A stretch of DNA of 64,000 nucleotides. Origin: Progne subis subis (Eukaryota > Chordata > Aves > Passeriformes > Hirundinidae). Location: contig JAKJHU010000016.1 in assembly GCA_022316685.1 (NCBI GenBank), positions 2,294,001 through 2,358,000 of the forward strand, written 5' to 3'. Positions 63,107 through 64,000 of this stretch are shown one piece after another. The position numbers and the translations under genes are program-made. Below the pieces are notes generated by a model. That model worked only from the letters and a program-made list of their open reading frames with translations. It was not told the origin of the DNA and did not search any database. Every line of letters begins with the position of its first letter. Position 1 is the stretch's first letter.

Positions 63107-64000
63107 TAGAGAAGCCCAGCCATTGAGCCATGGGGTACAGAGTGAAGCCCCTTGTTTTCAAATTCTTCTCAGAGAGGAGGCTGGGGGCAGCTGGATCTAA
63201 TCTTAGCCCCAAATTTTGCCAATGGTATCAGTAACCATGTCCTGCAGGATCGCAGGCAGCAAATTATATATATTTATATAAAACAAATTGTTAATTATGG
63301 CAAATGATTAGACAAAATATCTTAATCAGGATTATTTACTACAGAGTATAAAACCTAGAACTACTAGTAGTGCATAGTGTAGGATATCATATTGCACTGT
63401 ATCACAGCAATTTTATTAAAACTAGCAAAAGGAAACAAGTTTTAAGTAGAGATTGATGTAACTCACCATACCAGTGCTGATGGGCAGATCTCTTTTTCTT
63501 CACCTTGAGGAGTATACTTGCGTGGTATTCCCTACCCAAGGATGGAATCTCCACATGCTCCATGGGAAACAACAACATTGTCTTAGTTGCTTGACCACAT
63601 TCCAGGGCAGAGCATCCTGCTAAATTTGTTCCCAGTGCTACAAGCTGTGTTTCTGTGCTTATGTCTGCCTGCGTTATTTGGCTTATGATAATTGTAAAGC
63701 CTTGGAACAGTATTTACATATTGTGCATCTTGGCCAGTTGATTCAAGTTGCTTTGTAGTAGATTTGGTTCTCGAAATTACCCCTCAATTTACAGGGTTAT
63801 TTTCCTCCCTGATGATCTTTCTGACAAACTGCCTAACAACTACCAGTAGATCTTGCTCGCACCATCCACTCCAGAAATGTCTGTTCCTCTCTGCCCCCAC
63901 TAACTCTATTTGGCTTGCAAGATCCATCCAAGGGTTCTTGAAAGGTTTAGAATCCGACATTGGTATATAACCTGCATACATACAGTTTCTGGATATACTT

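Larger units (their letters stand above)
56167..64000. other. A/T-rich unique sequence, no gene confirmed
   Basis: Nearly 8 kb without a recognised CR1 or LTR. Frames of up to 146 codons (59925-60365 minus) occur in locally GC-richer patches and resemble nothing I know. The intervals 59330-59480 and 60790-61060 have the word composition of conserved non-coding DNA (ATTA/TAAT cores, few repeats). T runs lie at 57370-57387 and 62523-62549. A protein-like minus frame lies at 62792-63106 (listed separately). Confidence 0.45.

Noticed and set aside
1..64000. CRISPR arrays, bacterial operons, prophage or tRNA/rRNA genes
   Set aside because: No regularly spaced repeats, ribosome-binding/operon layout or tRNA cloverleaf signals were seen; the CR1 and ERV content marks a vertebrate genome.

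Overview
This window looks like non-coding (intergenic or intronic) DNA from a bird. The evidence is several CR1 LINE fragments carrying the characteristic CR1 reverse-transcriptase C-terminus or the CR1 3' octamer tail, plus avian-type endogenous retrovirus LTRs. The A/T-rich, microsatellite-rich background fits this. A neoavian, possibly songbird, source is a guess from the LTR types only. I found no convincing protein-coding gene, tRNA or rRNA. Open frames are short (the longest is 162 codons, over a microsatellite), lack codon structure or recognisable domains, and mostly fall in repeats or GC-rich patches.

Layout: 1-2.0 kb is A/T-rich with nothing recognised. At 2.03-2.79 kb lies a CpG-rich island, the best candidate promoter. 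From 2.8 to 19 kb is A/T-rich unique sequence with microsatellites, including a palindromic (AC)n(GT)n tract at 11.03-11.08 kb. A compact LTR-like element lies near 19.1-19.3 kb. A (TATATT)n array followed by a long pyrimidine tract lies at 20.5-20.7 kb. CR1 fragments lie at 23.94-24.34 kb and 27.69-28.35 kb. The second is interrupted by a piece of an ERV LTR.

At 36.14-37.02 kb a CR1 fragment is split by a complete 684-bp solo LTR with a perfect 6-bp target-site duplication. A second 6-bp-TSD solo LTR lies at 40.04-40.57 kb. A 1.05-kb antisense LTR lies at 47.24-48.30 kb and is related to the LTR piece at 28.1 kb. At 52.1-52.7 kb is an antisense LTR-like element with CCAAT, TATA and AATAAA in order. 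Further CR1 fragments lie at 53.44-53.85 kb (minus) and 55.37-55.43 kb (plus, with octamer tail). From 56 to 64 kb is mostly unique A/T-rich DNA, with a protein-like but unidentified minus-strand frame near 62.8-63.1 kb.

The story is retrotransposon stratigraphy: older CR1 copies received later LTR insertions (two nested cases), and the LTRs were reduced to solo LTRs or fragments. I did not find a new biological system. The items most worth checking are the CpG island, the two nested insertions, a 34-bp near-identical inverted pair (52.1 and 56.1 kb), and the unidentified frame at 62.8-63.1 kb.
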